From: JAJAZB01 sp964244295
GTDB lineage: Bacteria; Bacteroidota; Bacteroidia; Cytophagales; Spirosomataceae
Direction of reading: 5' to 3'
NCBI GenBank assembly: GCA_964244295.1
Contig: CAXTIG010000006.1
Span: 1 to 64,000 of the forward strand
DNA length: 64,000 nucleotides
In this document: positions 16,347 through 24,182 of the stretch, in pieces
How the letters are laid out: each line of letters starts with the position of its first letter
Position numbering within the stretch: the first letter of the stretch is position 1
Notes under the pieces: generated by a model
The model's input: only the letters and a program-made list of their open reading frames with translations
Databases searched by the model: none
What the model was told of the DNA's origin: nothing
Made by a program: the position numbers and the translations under genes

Positions 16347-16676
16347 ATGAAAAAGATCCTGTTTGCCCTCGCTTTCATCGCCGGAACTACGGCCTTTGCC
16401 AACGCCCAACGCGCCTACGGCCCCCCTTCGCCCCAATCCCGGTCAGACGTTCAGGAATACCGCATCCGCGAAGGCTTCTACCGGGGTGATCTCACCCGCC
16501 GGGAAGCCGCCCGCCTGCAAGCCCAGCAACGCGACGTTGGACTGGCCATCCGCCGGGCTAAGGCGGATGGATTCATCTCACGGGCCGAACGCAAGCACCT
16601 CGATGCCCTGCAAGACCGCATGAACTGGGCCATTGCCCGTGAACGCCGCGATTACGACCGGCGCGGACGGTATTGA
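16347..16676 (+). CDS. Small secreted basic protein, unknown function
   Basis: A 109-aa product with a clear signal peptide (MKKILFALAFIAGTTAFANAQ). The mature part is Arg-rich and helical: VQEYRIREGFYRGDLTRREA, then ARLQAQQRDVGLAIRRAKADG and SRAERKHLDALQDRMNWAI. The EGFYRGDLTRREAARL block resembles short EF-hand-free helical repeats in unnamed Bacteroidota proteins. It is expected in the periplasm. A textbook terminator follows. Function unknown. Confidence 0.75.
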   Translation: MKKILFALAFIAGTTAFANAQRAYGPPSPQSRSDVQEYRIREGFYRGDLTRREAARLQAQQRDVGLAIRRAKADGFISRAERKHLDALQDRMNWAIARERRDYDRRGRY

Positions 16677-16692
16677 TTTCGGTACTCATTCA

Positions 16693-16744
16693 GACGCAAA
16701 AAAAACTGGCCCGAAAACGTTTTCGGGCCAGTTTTTTTTGCGTC
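16693..16744. terminator. Perfect 26-bp palindromic terminator
   Basis: Arms 16693-16718 and 16719-16744 are exact complements. The GC stem ACTGGCCCGAAAAC is preceded by A8 and its partner followed by T8, so it works on both strands. Confidence 0.9.
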
Positions 16745-16803
16745 TAATCCGAAACCAATGTTAATGAAACGCGTTGTGAACCTATACTTTTCTAACGCCG
16801 ACC

Positions 16804-17106
16804 ATGCCTGCATCCTTCCCGCCCATTTCTCACAACGAATCCGAACGGCGCTTCGAACTCCTTGTCGATGGTAAACTTTCTGTGGTAGACTATCAGCAGC
16901 GCGACGCTCATACGCTGGCCCTCACCCACACCGAAGTCGATCCGGCCCTCGAAGGCCACGGCGTCGGCTCGGCGCTGGTGAAGGGGGTGTTGGATTACCT
17001 TCGGGAAAATCACCTGCGAATGGTGCCGCTCTGTCCGTTTGTACGCACGTACCTGCAACGTCACCCGGAATACCAGGATTTAGTCAAAGACGAACGGAAA
17101 AATTAG
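16804..17106 (+). CDS. GNAT-family N-acetyltransferase (YjdJ-type)
   Basis: A 100-aa minimal GNAT protein of the YjdJ/Gcn5-related short family. Visible features: RRFELLVDGKLSVVDYQ at the N-terminus, LTHTEVDPALEGHGVGSALV containing the acetyl-CoA loop (GHGVGSAL), and VPLCPFVRTYLQRHPEYQDLV at the C-terminus, the signature of this subgroup. Substrate unknown. Cytoplasmic. Confidence 0.9.
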   Translation: MPASFPPISHNESERRFELLVDGKLSVVDYQQRDAHTLALTHTEVDPALEGHGVGSALVKGVLDYLRENHLRMVPLCPFVRTYLQRHPEYQDLVKDERKN

Positions 17107-17162
17107 CCGCGTTGGAACGTCTTTTTCTACTGCTTCAGGGTGTCATCAACTAACCTGATTTT

Positions 17163-17522
17163 ATGAAAATTGCAGTAGAAAAAGGCCAGGACGCGTTCCT
17201 GCCCGACGGGCGGCACGTCGTAGAAATCACCCAGATTGACGAGGGCACGAGCGAGTACAAGGAAGTACCGTTTTTTGCTGCACGGTTTGAAAACGAGGAG
17301 GGCTTCCTCAGCCAGCGGTTTTACACCTCGCCGAAAGCCATGCCCATCACCCTGGGATTATTTCAGGCGGCGGGCGTACCCGTGGAGGAAGGAAAAGACC
17401 TCGATACCAAACAGTTGATGGGCAAAAAACTCTCCATCGAAGTGGGCGAACGCAGCTACGAAGCCCCGGATACGGGCAACGAACGGACGCTGAAACAAGC
17501 CTATGGTTTTCAGGCCGTTTGA
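17163..17522 (+). CDS. Conserved hypothetical protein
   Basis: A 119-aa protein with no signal peptide or membrane segment. Predicted beta-rich: GRHVVEITQIDEGTSEYKEV, PFFAARFENEEGFLSQRFY, then KQLMGKKLSIEVGERSY. The pattern of a short ligand-like opening and 'GKKLSIEV' recalls phage DUF669-type proteins, but the match is weak and I do not assign it. It is followed by a strong terminator, so it ends a transcription unit that may include the GNAT gene 57 nt upstream. Confidence 0.6.
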   Translation: MKIAVEKGQDAFLPDGRHVVEITQIDEGTSEYKEVPFFAARFENEEGFLSQRFYTSPKAMPITLGLFQAAGVPVEEGKDLDTKQLMGKKLSIEVGERSYEAPDTGNERTLKQAYGFQAV

Positions 17523-17542
17523 TTGCAGCCCGCTGCTTTTAC

Positions 17543-17574
17543 GAAAAAGCCAACCCTTCCGGGTTGGCTTTTTC
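17543..17574. terminator. Bidirectional terminator
   Basis: A perfect 14-bp stem, GAAAAAGCCAACCC-ttcc-GGGTTGGCTTTTTC, between the convergent hypothetical gene and the acetoacetyl-CoA synthetase gene. Confidence 0.9.
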
Positions 17575-17592
17575 AGTTTAAACTATCCCGAT

Positions 17593-19986
17593 TCAGTCCG
17601 TTTTCGCCCATTCCACAAACCATCCCAACGCCTCCGGGTTACGCACCGAGCCGGGATTTACCACCCTTTCCAGCGGCTGGCCGAGCAGAATTTTTTTCAC
17701 CGGCAACTCCAGTTTCTTCCCGCTCAACGTGTAGGGCACGGCGGGCACGGCCAGCACGGCATCGGGCACGTGCCGGGGGCTGTACTGCCGCCGAATTTCG
17801 GATTTCAGGCGGGAAATCAGCGCCTCGTCCAGACTCACACCCTCGCGGGGCACGACGAAAAGTGGCATGAACTCGCTCCCATCGGGCCGTTCCAAATGCA
17901 CGATGAGGCTATCCTGAATTTCGGGAATGCTTTCTACGGCCCGGTAAATTTCGGCGGTGCCGATGCGCACACCCTGGCGGTTGAGGGTCGCATCGGAGCG
18001 GCCGTAAATGATGACGCTGCCGTGCGGCGTAATTTTCAGAAAATCGCCGTGTCGCCAAAGGCCGGAGTAGTCCTCAAAATAACTGGCCCGGTAGCGGGTA
18101 AAATCGGGGTCGTTCCAGAAAAAAACGGGCATGGAGGGCATGGGTTGGGCGATGACCATCTCCCCCACTTCGCCCACGACGGGTTGGGCGTTTTCGTCGA
18201 ACGCCACCATGTCACAGCCCAGACAGCGGCACTGAATTTCGCCTTCCAATACGGGTTCCCAGGGGCAGCCGCCCACCCAGGCCGTGCAAACGTCGGTTCC
18301 CCCACTTATCGAGCTTAACCAGACATCCGCCTTCACCCGTTCGTACACGTAGTCGAAGCTTTCCGGGGCCAGCGGCGAGCCGGTAGAACCGACCGTCCGC
18401 AGGGCGCTAAGGTCGAAGGTTTCGCCGGGGGGGATTCCGGCTTTTTGGCAACTCATCAAAAACGGCGCGGAGGTGCCGAAGTGGGTGATGCGGGCATCCT
18501 GGGCCAGTTTCCAGAGCACGTTGAGGTCGGGGAAACCGGGCGAGCCGTCGTACAGCACGGCAGTGGCCCCGGCCAGCAGGCTGGCGTTGAGGAAGTTCCA
18601 CATCATCCAGCCGGTGGTGGTGTACCAAAAAAACCGCTCGCCGGGCCGCACGTCGTTGTGAAAAACGAGGTACTTCAAATGCTCCAGCAGCACGCCCCCG
18701 TGCCCGTGGGTGATGGCCTTGGGCAGGCCCGTGGTGCCGGAGGAGTAGAGAATCCAGAGGGGGTGACTAAACGGGACGGGAGTGAAAGTGAGGGGTTCGG
18801 GGGGAAGGCGGAGTACGTCCTGCCACGAAACCTCACCCCCTGGCCCCCTCTCCTGCTGAGAGGGGGAACCTTGCTCCGGTGGGGTTTCTTTGTTTAAATG
18901 CTTTTCTATTTCAGAGAGAACTTTGTTTAATTGAGTTAATACCTCTTCATTTCTGAACCTGATTACTCGAAACCCATTTTCTTGTAAAACCTGAGTTCGA
19001 TACCGGTCGTATTCTGGATTGTCGAATACATCGTGAATACTCCCGTCCACTTCCACAATTAGTTTCGTGTCAATATTGACGAAATCCACAATGTACGTTG
19101 CGATGGCGTGTTGGCGGCAGAATTTGTATCCCAGCTTTCCCCCCCGCAGTGCTTGCCACAACGTATCCTCAGCCTTAGTTGGATTCCTCCGGTTTGTTCG
19201 AGCGAGAGGCTTTAAATGCTTCCACGTTGGGGCATCGGTTGTATAAAAAGTAGGCTTTTCTCCCCTCTCAGCAGGAGAGGGGCCGGGACGGTCCGCCGCG
19301 CGGGTGAGGTTGATCACTTTTTCTACACTCGGCAACCCCGCTACCAACTCCCCCACCGCCTCGGTTTTATCGAAAAATTTACCACCATACCGATACCCCG
19401 TCACGGCAATCAGCACCTTCGGCTCCACCTGCCGGAAGCGGTCGAGGACGCTGGCCGTGCCGAAATCGGGCGAGCAACTCGTCCAGACCGCGCCGATGGC
19501 CAGCGTGGCCAGCAAGGCGACGGTTGCTTCGGGAATAGTGGGCAAGTAGCCCGCCACGCGGTCACCGGGTTGGATACCCGCTTTGCGGAGCCACGCGGCA
19601 AGGGCAGCAGTTTGGCGCTCCAGACTTTCCCAAGAAACTTCGGTGAGGGGGCCACTCTCGGAGGCGACGAGCAGCGCGGGCTGGTCGGCGGTTTTTTGCC
19701 GGAACACGTGCTCGGCGTAATTGAGCGTGGCCCCCTCGAACCAGCGGGCCTGCGGCATTCCACCCAAAAGCACCCGCTCGTAGGGCGAATGCAGGGTTAC
19801 GCCGAAATACTGAATCAGGCTTTCCCAAAACGTTTCGAGGTGCTCGACCGACCAGCGGTGAAGCGGTTCGTAATCTTGAAAATCAACACCGTACTCTTCC
19901 TTCAACCAGTTGGCGTACTGAGTCAGGTTACTGGATTGGATGAGTTCGGGGCTGGGTTGCCAGAGGAGGCGGGAATCGGTATTCAT
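17593..19986 (-). CDS. Acetoacetyl-CoA synthetase carrying an in-frame DUF559 nuclease insertion
   Basis: A 797-aa product; ordinary members have about 650 residues. The N-terminal 225 residues (LHRWSVEHLETFWESL, GATLNYAEHV, AIGAVWTSCSPDFG) and the part after residue 386 are a normal ANL-family acetoacetyl-CoA synthetase, with P-loop LYSSGTTGLPKAITHG, the TTTGWMMWNF block, GGTDVCTAWVGG and a C-terminal PYTLSGKKLELPVKK containing the catalytic Lys. Residues about 226-386 are foreign: an AT-rich DUF559 (Vsr-like) domain with its VDF, VEVDG and RFRNEEV motifs intact. The insert sits in the linker before the nucleotide-binding core, and no stop or frameshift breaks the frame. The enzyme may still fold around a surface loop; intein splicing motifs are absent. 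Its start overlaps the PIN gene stop (ATGA). Confidence 0.9.
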   Translation of the reverse strand: MNTDSRLLWQPSPELIQSSNLTQYANWLKEEYGVDFQDYEPLHRWSVEHLETFWESLIQYFGVTLHSPYERVLLGGMPQARWFEGATLNYAEHVFRQKTADQPALLVASESGPLTEVSWESLERQTAALAAWLRKAGIQPGDRVAGYLPTIPEATVALLATLAIGAVWTSCSPDFGTASVLDRFRQVEPKVLIAVTGYRYGGKFFDKTEAVGELVAGLPSVEKVINLTRAADRPGPSPAERGEKPTFYTTDAPTWKHLKPLARTNRRNPTKAEDTLWQALRGGKLGYKFCRQHAIATYIVDFVNIDTKLIVEVDGSIHDVFDNPEYDRYRTQVLQENGFRVIRFRNEEVLTQLNKVLSEIEKHLNKETPPEQGSPSQQERGPGGEVSWQDVLRLPPEPLTFTPVPFSHPLWILYSSGTTGLPKAITHGHGGVLLEHLKYLVFHNDVRPGERFFWYTTTGWMMWNFLNASLLAGATAVLYDGSPGFPDLNVLWKLAQDARITHFGTSAPFLMSCQKAGIPPGETFDLSALRTVGSTGSPLAPESFDYVYERVKADVWLSSISGGTDVCTAWVGGCPWEPVLEGEIQCRCLGCDMVAFDENAQPVVGEVGEMVIAQPMPSMPVFFWNDPDFTRYRASYFEDYSGLWRHGDFLKITPHGSVIIYGRSDATLNRQGVRIGTAEIYRAVESIPEIQDSLIVHLERPDGSEFMPLFVVPREGVSLDEALISRLKSEIRRQYSPRHVPDAVLAVPAVPYTLSGKKLELPVKKILLGQPLERVVNPGSVRNPEALGWFVEWAKTD
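18829..19311 (-). mobile_element. TIR-bounded in-frame element encoding a DUF559 nuclease
   Basis: A 483-nt element (161 codons) inside the acetoacetyl-CoA synthetase gene. The ends are inverted: AACCTCACCC at 18829 and GGGTGAGGTT ending at 19311. Each is followed inward by a palindrome CCCCTCTCCTGCTGAGAGGGG (18844-18866; reverse at 19262-19282). The core is much more AT-rich than the host gene. No ATG, GTG or TTG is seen just upstream of the DUF559 domain (TWKHLKPLARTNRRNPTKAED), so it appears to be made only as part of the fusion. A shorter relative sits in leuS at 58274-58366. Exact borders are inferred from the repeat ends. Confidence 0.8.
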
Positions 19987-20417
19987 TCAGGTTTAGTTTG
20001 ACGAAGCAGTTCCAGAAAATCGGCGAAACGAATGAAGCGCGTTTTGTCAAACTGCCCGAGAACGGGCAAATCGGAATCGCCGGTGATGAGGTAGTCCAGG
20101 TTGGCATCGAACGCAAAAATGAGCAGGTAATCGTCCTTCTCGTCGCGGACACCCCGTTTTTGCGAACGAAGCACGACGCGCCGGGTGAGGCTGCCCATCA
20201 GGGTCAGGGCTTCCCGAATCCGTTCGGGTTGAACATACTTTTGCAGGTTGGGGCGACTCATGACTTCTTCAAATTCATTCCGTACTTCGTCGCAGGAAAA
20301 CACCCGAACCTGGTCGGAACGGAGCACTTCCCGTAAGCCGAGTAGTTTCTGACCGATGCAGAAACTCACCCAATTGTTGGAGTCAAAGCCGATTCGAAGC
20401 CGAGGCTTTTTCCGCAC
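19983..20417 (-). CDS. PIN-domain ribonuclease, toxin of a type II toxin-antitoxin pair
   Basis: A 144-aa protein of the 'putative toxin component, PIN family' type: RIGFDSNNWVSFCIGQKLLG at the N-terminus with the first Asp, FSCDEVRNEFEEVMSRPNL with the conserved Glu, KDDYLLIFAFDANLDYLITGD with the C-terminal acidic cluster, and RFADFLELL at the end. PIN toxins are metal-dependent RNases. The start overlaps the upstream small gene (20383-20610) by 35 nt, the usual antitoxin-toxin overlap. The stop overlaps the acetoacetyl-CoA synthetase ATG by 4 nt, so the metabolic gene may be read from the toxin-antitoxin mRNA. Confidence 0.88.
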   Translation of the reverse strand: MRKKPRLRIGFDSNNWVSFCIGQKLLGLREVLRSDQVRVFSCDEVRNEFEEVMSRPNLQKYVQPERIREALTLMGSLTRRVVLRSQKRGVRDEKDDYLLIFAFDANLDYLITGDSDLPVLGQFDKTRFIRFADFLELLRQTKPE

Positions 20418-20610
20418 GGTGGGCAGTTATTTCGCGTTGAATGTCGTCTTCCGTCAAGGGCGGTTCGGTCGGGGCGTTTTCGATGAACCGGTCGAGTTGT
20501 TGTTCCCGCGTTTCCACCTCCACGAAATCCACGGCTTTCAACAGGGCCAACAAGTCCTTTTTTTTCGATTTGCTGACGAGCAGCGTCACGCGTTCTTTCA
20601 GAGCAGTCAT
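20383..20610 (-). CDS. Probable antitoxin partner of the PIN toxin
   Basis: 75 aa from the ATG at 20610; a longer frame to 20784 would run into the divergent photolyase gene. It is charged and helical (MTALKERVTLLVSKSKKKDLL, EVETREQQLDRFIENAP, LTEDDIQREITAHRAEK). The C-terminal part looks like the toxin-binding arm of short antitoxins; no clear DNA-binding motif is recognised. Assigned by size, order and overlap with the PIN gene. It is divergent from the photolyase gene with about 105 nt between the starts. Confidence 0.7.
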   Translation of the reverse strand: MTALKERVTLLVSKSKKKDLLALLKAVDFVEVETREQQLDRFIENAPTEPPLTEDDIQREITAHRAEKASASNRL

Positions 20611-20715
20611 AGTCCGATGCGATTTCAACGAAAGTACCGATTTTTCCAACCAGCGGCAAAACGCGTTAACCAAATCGCCGTCGGGCCGTTTCTTCTCTGA
20701 ACCCCTCGCCCACCT

Positions 20716-22020
20716 ATGCCCGAACTGTCCCTCGTCTGGCTCCGCCGCGACCTGCGCTTGCCCGACAACGCCGCCCTCTACCACGCCCTCCGCAGCGGAC
20801 GACCCGTGCTGCCGGTTTTTATTTTCGACAAATCCATCCTCGATGCCCTCGACGAGCGCCGCGACCGACGGGTGGAGTTTATTTACCAGGAAATCAACCG
20901 ATTGCGGAACGAACTGACCGCGATGGGGTCGGCGCTACTCGTGCGCTACGGCACCCCGCTGGAAGTCTGGACGCAGCTCTTGACCGAGTACGAAATCGGC
21001 GAAGTCTTCGCCAACCGCGACTACGAAGCCTACGCCACCGAGCGCGACACCGCCATCGGCGGCCTGCTCCGCGAGCACGGCGCGGGCCTGGAACTGAGCA
21101 AAGACCAGGTAATTTTTGAAGGCGATGAAGTGCTCACGGGCGGCCACACGCCCTACACGGTGTTCACGCCGTACAGCCGCCGCTGGAAACAGACGCTGAA
21201 CGATTTTCAACTGAAATCGTACCCCACCGAGCGGTATTTTTCCAACTTCTTCAAAACGGCCCCCTTGCCGATTCCTTCGCTGGGGGAAATGGGTTTCGAG
21301 GCCGTCGGCGAGCCGTTTCCGGCGCGGGAAGCTTCCGCCAACCTGCTGCGGGGCTACGCCGAACGGCGCAATTTTCCGGGGGTGGAAGGCTCCTCCCGGC
21401 TGGGCATTCACCTGCGTTTCGGCACGGTTTCCATCCGCGAACTGGCCCGGCAGGCGCAGGCGCAGAGCGAGACGTTCCTGAGCGAGTTGATTTGGCGGGA
21501 TTTTTACTTTCAAATCCTCCAGCACTTCCCGCACGTCGGGCAGGGAAAAGCCTTTCGGCCCGCTTACGACCGCATCGCCTGGCGCAACGACGAGGCCGAA
21601 TTTGCTGCGTGGTGCGAAGGCCGCACCGGCTACCCGATTGTGGACGCCGGGATGCGCCAACTCAACGCTCTGGGCTGGATGCACAACCGGGTGCGGATGA
21701 TCACGGCGAGTTTTCTCATCAAACACCTGCTCATCGACTGGCGCTGGGGCGAGGCGTATTTTGCCAAAAAACTGCTGGATTACGACTTCGCGTCCAACAA
21801 CGGCGGCTGGCAGTGGGCGGCGGGTAGCGGCACCGACGCCGCGCCCTACTTCCGGGTGTTTAACCCCACGCTCCAAACCCAGAAATTCGACCCCCAACTG
21901 GCTTACGTGAAACACTGGGTGCCCGAACTCAACACGCTCGACTACCCCCGGCCTATCGTTCCCCACGAATTTGCACGGGAGCGGGTGCTGAAGGTGTACA
22001 AGGAGGCGCTGAGTCAGTGA
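20716..22020 (+). CDS. phrB: Deoxyribodipyrimidine photolyase (cryptochrome/photolyase family)
   Basis: A 434-aa class I CPD-type photolyase. The N-terminal antenna-binding domain (LSLVWLRRDLRLPDNAALYH) is followed by the FAD-binding helical domain. The diagnostic C-terminal stretch is complete: FLSELIWRDFYFQIL, AWCEGRTGYPIVDAGMRQL, GWMHNRVRMITASFLIKHLL, then WRWGEAYFAKKLLDYDFASN and NGGWQWAAGSGTDAAPYFR. These carry the FAD-contacting residues and the Trp electron-transfer chain. The enzyme repairs UV pyrimidine dimers using light. Its stop codon lies inside the first arm of a perfect 28-bp inverted repeat shared with the convergent next gene. Confidence 0.95.
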   Translation: MPELSLVWLRRDLRLPDNAALYHALRSGRPVLPVFIFDKSILDALDERRDRRVEFIYQEINRLRNELTAMGSALLVRYGTPLEVWTQLLTEYEIGEVFANRDYEAYATERDTAIGGLLREHGAGLELSKDQVIFEGDEVLTGGHTPYTVFTPYSRRWKQTLNDFQLKSYPTERYFSNFFKTAPLPIPSLGEMGFEAVGEPFPAREASANLLRGYAERRNFPGVEGSSRLGIHLRFGTVSIRELARQAQAQSETFLSELIWRDFYFQILQHFPHVGQGKAFRPAYDRIAWRNDEAEFAAWCEGRTGYPIVDAGMRQLNALGWMHNRVRMITASFLIKHLLIDWRWGEAYFAKKLLDYDFASNNGGWQWAAGSGTDAAPYFRVFNPTLQTQKFDPQLAYVKHWVPELNTLDYPRPIVPHEFARERVLKVYKEALSQ

Positions 22021-22100
22021 AAAGGGAAATGTGAGTGGTGAAATGTGAGTGGTGAATTTTTTAAATCACCAATTCACCACTCACATTTCCCTTTTCACTG
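22015..22100. terminator. Perfect 28-bp inverted repeat between convergent genes
   Basis: Arms 22015-22042 (CAGTGAAAAGGGAAATGTGA...) and 22073-22100 are exact. The first arm contains the photolyase stop codon and the second ends 1 nt before the stop of the VIT-type gene. Probable bidirectional terminator. Confidence 0.85.
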
Positions 22101-22778
22101 TCAGGCTACCGCCCGCCCGATAAAATACGCCGCCGCTGCCGCCACGGTGCCGATGGCGGTGACTTTGAGGGCACCCGACAGGGGCGGCTGACCGGTGGCT
22201 TTGCTTTTGAAGTAGCCGAAAATCGTCAGGGTGAGCAGGGTGATGAGGGCGGAGTAGAGCAGGCCGCGCTGGGGCGTTTCGGCGAAAAAATAAGGGGCCA
22301 GCGGCACGAAACCGCCCAGGGCGTAGGACAGCCCGATGTTGGCGGCGCTTTTTTTGGCCCGGTGAATGTCAGGTTTTTCGAGGCCCAGTTCGAAGCGCAT
22401 CATGAAATCCACCCACTTGTCGGGGTGTTGGGCCATTTCTTCGGCCACGGCAATTTGGAGGGGTTCGCTGATGCCGTAGTCGGCCAGCACGGCGCGAACT
22501 TCGGCTTTTTCTACCTCCGGTACGCGCTCGATTTCTTCCTGTTCGCGGCGCAACTCGGCATCGTAGTGTTCCTGCTCGGTCTGGCCAGACAGGAAGCCGC
22601 CGAGGCCCATCGCGATGCTGCCCGCCGCGATTTCGGCCAGACCCGCCGTGATGACGATGCCGTTGTCGCTCACGACCCCGCTCAGGCCCGCCGCTAGGGC
22701 GAAGGGCACCGTCAGGCCGTCGCTGAGGCCGATGATGATGTCGCGGAGAAAAGCCGAACCGGTTTGGTGGGATTCCAT
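22101..22778 (-). CDS. VIT1/CCC1-family iron/manganese transporter
   Basis: A 225-aa membrane protein. Family signature at the N-terminus: FLRDIIIGLSDGLTVPFALA, then TAGLAEIAAGSIAMGLGGFL. A cytoplasmic acidic domain (residues about 70-125) holds metal-binding Glu residues (EQEEIERVPEVEKAEVRAVL). The C-terminal half has three further membrane segments (IGLSYALGGFVPLAPYFF and VTAIGTVAAAAAYFIGR). VIT1-like bacterial proteins export Fe(II) or Mn(II) from the cytosol. Inner membrane. Complete. Confidence 0.92.
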   Translation of the reverse strand: MESHQTGSAFLRDIIIGLSDGLTVPFALAAGLSGVVSDNGIVITAGLAEIAAGSIAMGLGGFLSGQTEQEHYDAELRREQEEIERVPEVEKAEVRAVLADYGISEPLQIAVAEEMAQHPDKWVDFMMRFELGLEKPDIHRAKKSAANIGLSYALGGFVPLAPYFFAETPQRGLLYSALITLLTLTIFGYFKSKATGQPPLSGALKVTAIGTVAAAAAYFIGRAVA

Positions 22779-22800
22779 CGTTGAGGTTTGAAAGTTTGAG

Positions 22801-22862
22801 GTTTGATTGTTTGAGGTTTGAAGAAACCACTTTCAAACCTTCAAACCCTCAAACAATCAAAC
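22801..22862. repeat. Inverted repeat of the GAGGTTTGAA family
   Basis: The core arms GTTTGATTGTTTGAGG (22801-22816) and CCTCAAACAATCAAAC (22847-22862) are exact; flanking GAGGTTTGAAAG / CTTTCAAACC also pair partly. Related palindromes occur inside leuS (57497-57556) and at 61602-61680. Confidence 0.8.
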
Positions 22863-24077
22863 TTACCTCAATACCTCCCCCAATCCCGCTTTGACCACGT
22901 TGAAATTCCCCCAAAATCCTTCGTCGTAGCGTCCGGCTTTCGCCGGAGGAAAATTTTCGGTGCTTTGGATCGCTTCGGTTTCGCGCAGCGGCACATTGAT
23001 TTTTGGGAAAAGCTCGGTGCTCACGAAGTGCAGCCGGATGGTGGCGGCGGTTTTTTCTTCCTTTTTTTGAAACGTCGCCGCCAGTTCCAGGCCCGATTCC
23101 TGCAAATACCATTTGCCGTTGAAAGGTCGGTAGGCGTAAAAGCCGTGGACGCGCTGCACGGTGTTGCGCGCCCCGCCGAACACCCGCCCCACCACGCTTT
23201 TCATGGTCGATTTGAGCACGTCGGCGCGGCCTTCGGGGGTGAATTCGTAGTCGATTCGGACGATGGCCCGCGTGAGGGTGTCGAGCCAAATCGTGCCTTC
23301 GCGGGCGGCTTTCACCCGGTTGCTGACCGGCCCGAAGCGAATCCGCCACAGCGCCCGCTCGTGCCAGTAATCGAGCAGCGAATCGAGGACAAACCGGTAG
23401 TCGTTGCGGGCTTTGCCGTCGAGGTATTCGGGCACGCCCATCTCCATCGAGTGGGTCACGTAGGCCGTGCCGTTGCCAAAACTGAAGCTTTCGAGGCCCG
23501 CCATTCCCTCCGCGTTGCGGTACTGTCGGGCGCGGAGGAGTTTGGCTTTTTCGGGCAGAGGCTCGTCGGGGAGGTGGGCCGGATCGTGTTCCACTTTTAG
23601 CACGGCCTCGGCCAGGCGCACGGGGGCGGCATCGCGGATGAGGGTTTCGCGGTAAAATCCGGTCATCGCGAAGGGATTGGTCGGGTAATTTCCCCGCACT
23701 TTGCTCAGCGCTTCGTCGACCAACGAACGGGCGGGATGGGTCGCCAGGTTAGCGGAGTCGAGAAGTTGGGGGGCAACCCGGTCAAGCAAAATCAGGGTGT
23801 CCCCGGCGAGTGCCTCCACTTTTTGGTTCCAATCGCCGTAGCCCAGCGCTGAAACCACGAGCGGCTCGGCGCGGTTGACGGGCGCGAATTTGTACGAAAA
23901 AACACCCTCGGCGTTGGTCAGCGTGGCCAGGCCCCGGTTGGGCATCCCGACCAGTACCCCGGCGAGGGGCTGGCGGGTGGCCAGGTCGAGCACCCGCCCT
24001 GACCAGGCCAGAGTTTGCGCCCGCATGGTGTGCATTGGGAAAACAATCACGAAAAGAAAGGCAATGGACCGAATCAT
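22863..24077 (-). CDS. Secreted carboxypeptidase-regulatory-like domain protein
   Basis: About 404 aa from the ATG at 24077 (MIRSIAFLFVIVFPMHTMRA, signal peptide). Residues about 25-100 form a CarboxypepD_reg-like domain (WSGRVLDLATRQPLAGVLVG, VVSALGYGDW). A family-specific C-terminal region follows (GFYRETLIRDAAPVRLAEAV, then TIWLDTLTRAIVRIDYEF and FYAYRPFNGKWYL), seen in outer-membrane-associated hypothetical proteins of Bacteroidota. No enzyme motif is apparent. It probably faces the periplasm. The stop lies within 1 nt of the GAGGTTTGAA-family palindrome. Confidence 0.75.
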   Translation of the reverse strand: MIRSIAFLFVIVFPMHTMRAQTLAWSGRVLDLATRQPLAGVLVGMPNRGLATLTNAEGVFSYKFAPVNRAEPLVVSALGYGDWNQKVEALAGDTLILLDRVAPQLLDSANLATHPARSLVDEALSKVRGNYPTNPFAMTGFYRETLIRDAAPVRLAEAVLKVEHDPAHLPDEPLPEKAKLLRARQYRNAEGMAGLESFSFGNGTAYVTHSMEMGVPEYLDGKARNDYRFVLDSLLDYWHERALWRIRFGPVSNRVKAAREGTIWLDTLTRAIVRIDYEFTPEGRADVLKSTMKSVVGRVFGGARNTVQRVHGFYAYRPFNGKWYLQESGLELAATFQKKEEKTAATIRLHFVSTELFPKINVPLRETEAIQSTENFPPAKAGRYDEGFWGNFNVVKAGLGEVLR

Positions 24078-24182
24078 GCTGCGTTTGGAAGGTCGAAACG
24101 TCCTGCACATATTTTAGGCCAAAACCGGGCGGTTGCCGTACTTTATTTTCAGCCGCTCTCGACCCAAACACCCTGAATTCCC

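Noticed and set aside
18829..19311. Intein in acetoacetyl-CoA synthetase
   Set aside because: No N-terminal Cys/Ser splice block, no HN-Cys/Ser/Thr end motif, and the nuclease is DUF559, not a homing endonuclease of the intein types.
22015..22100. Insertion-sequence ends
   Set aside because: The arms include host stop codons, are unique to the locus and flank no transposase, so a terminator-like palindrome is the better reading.
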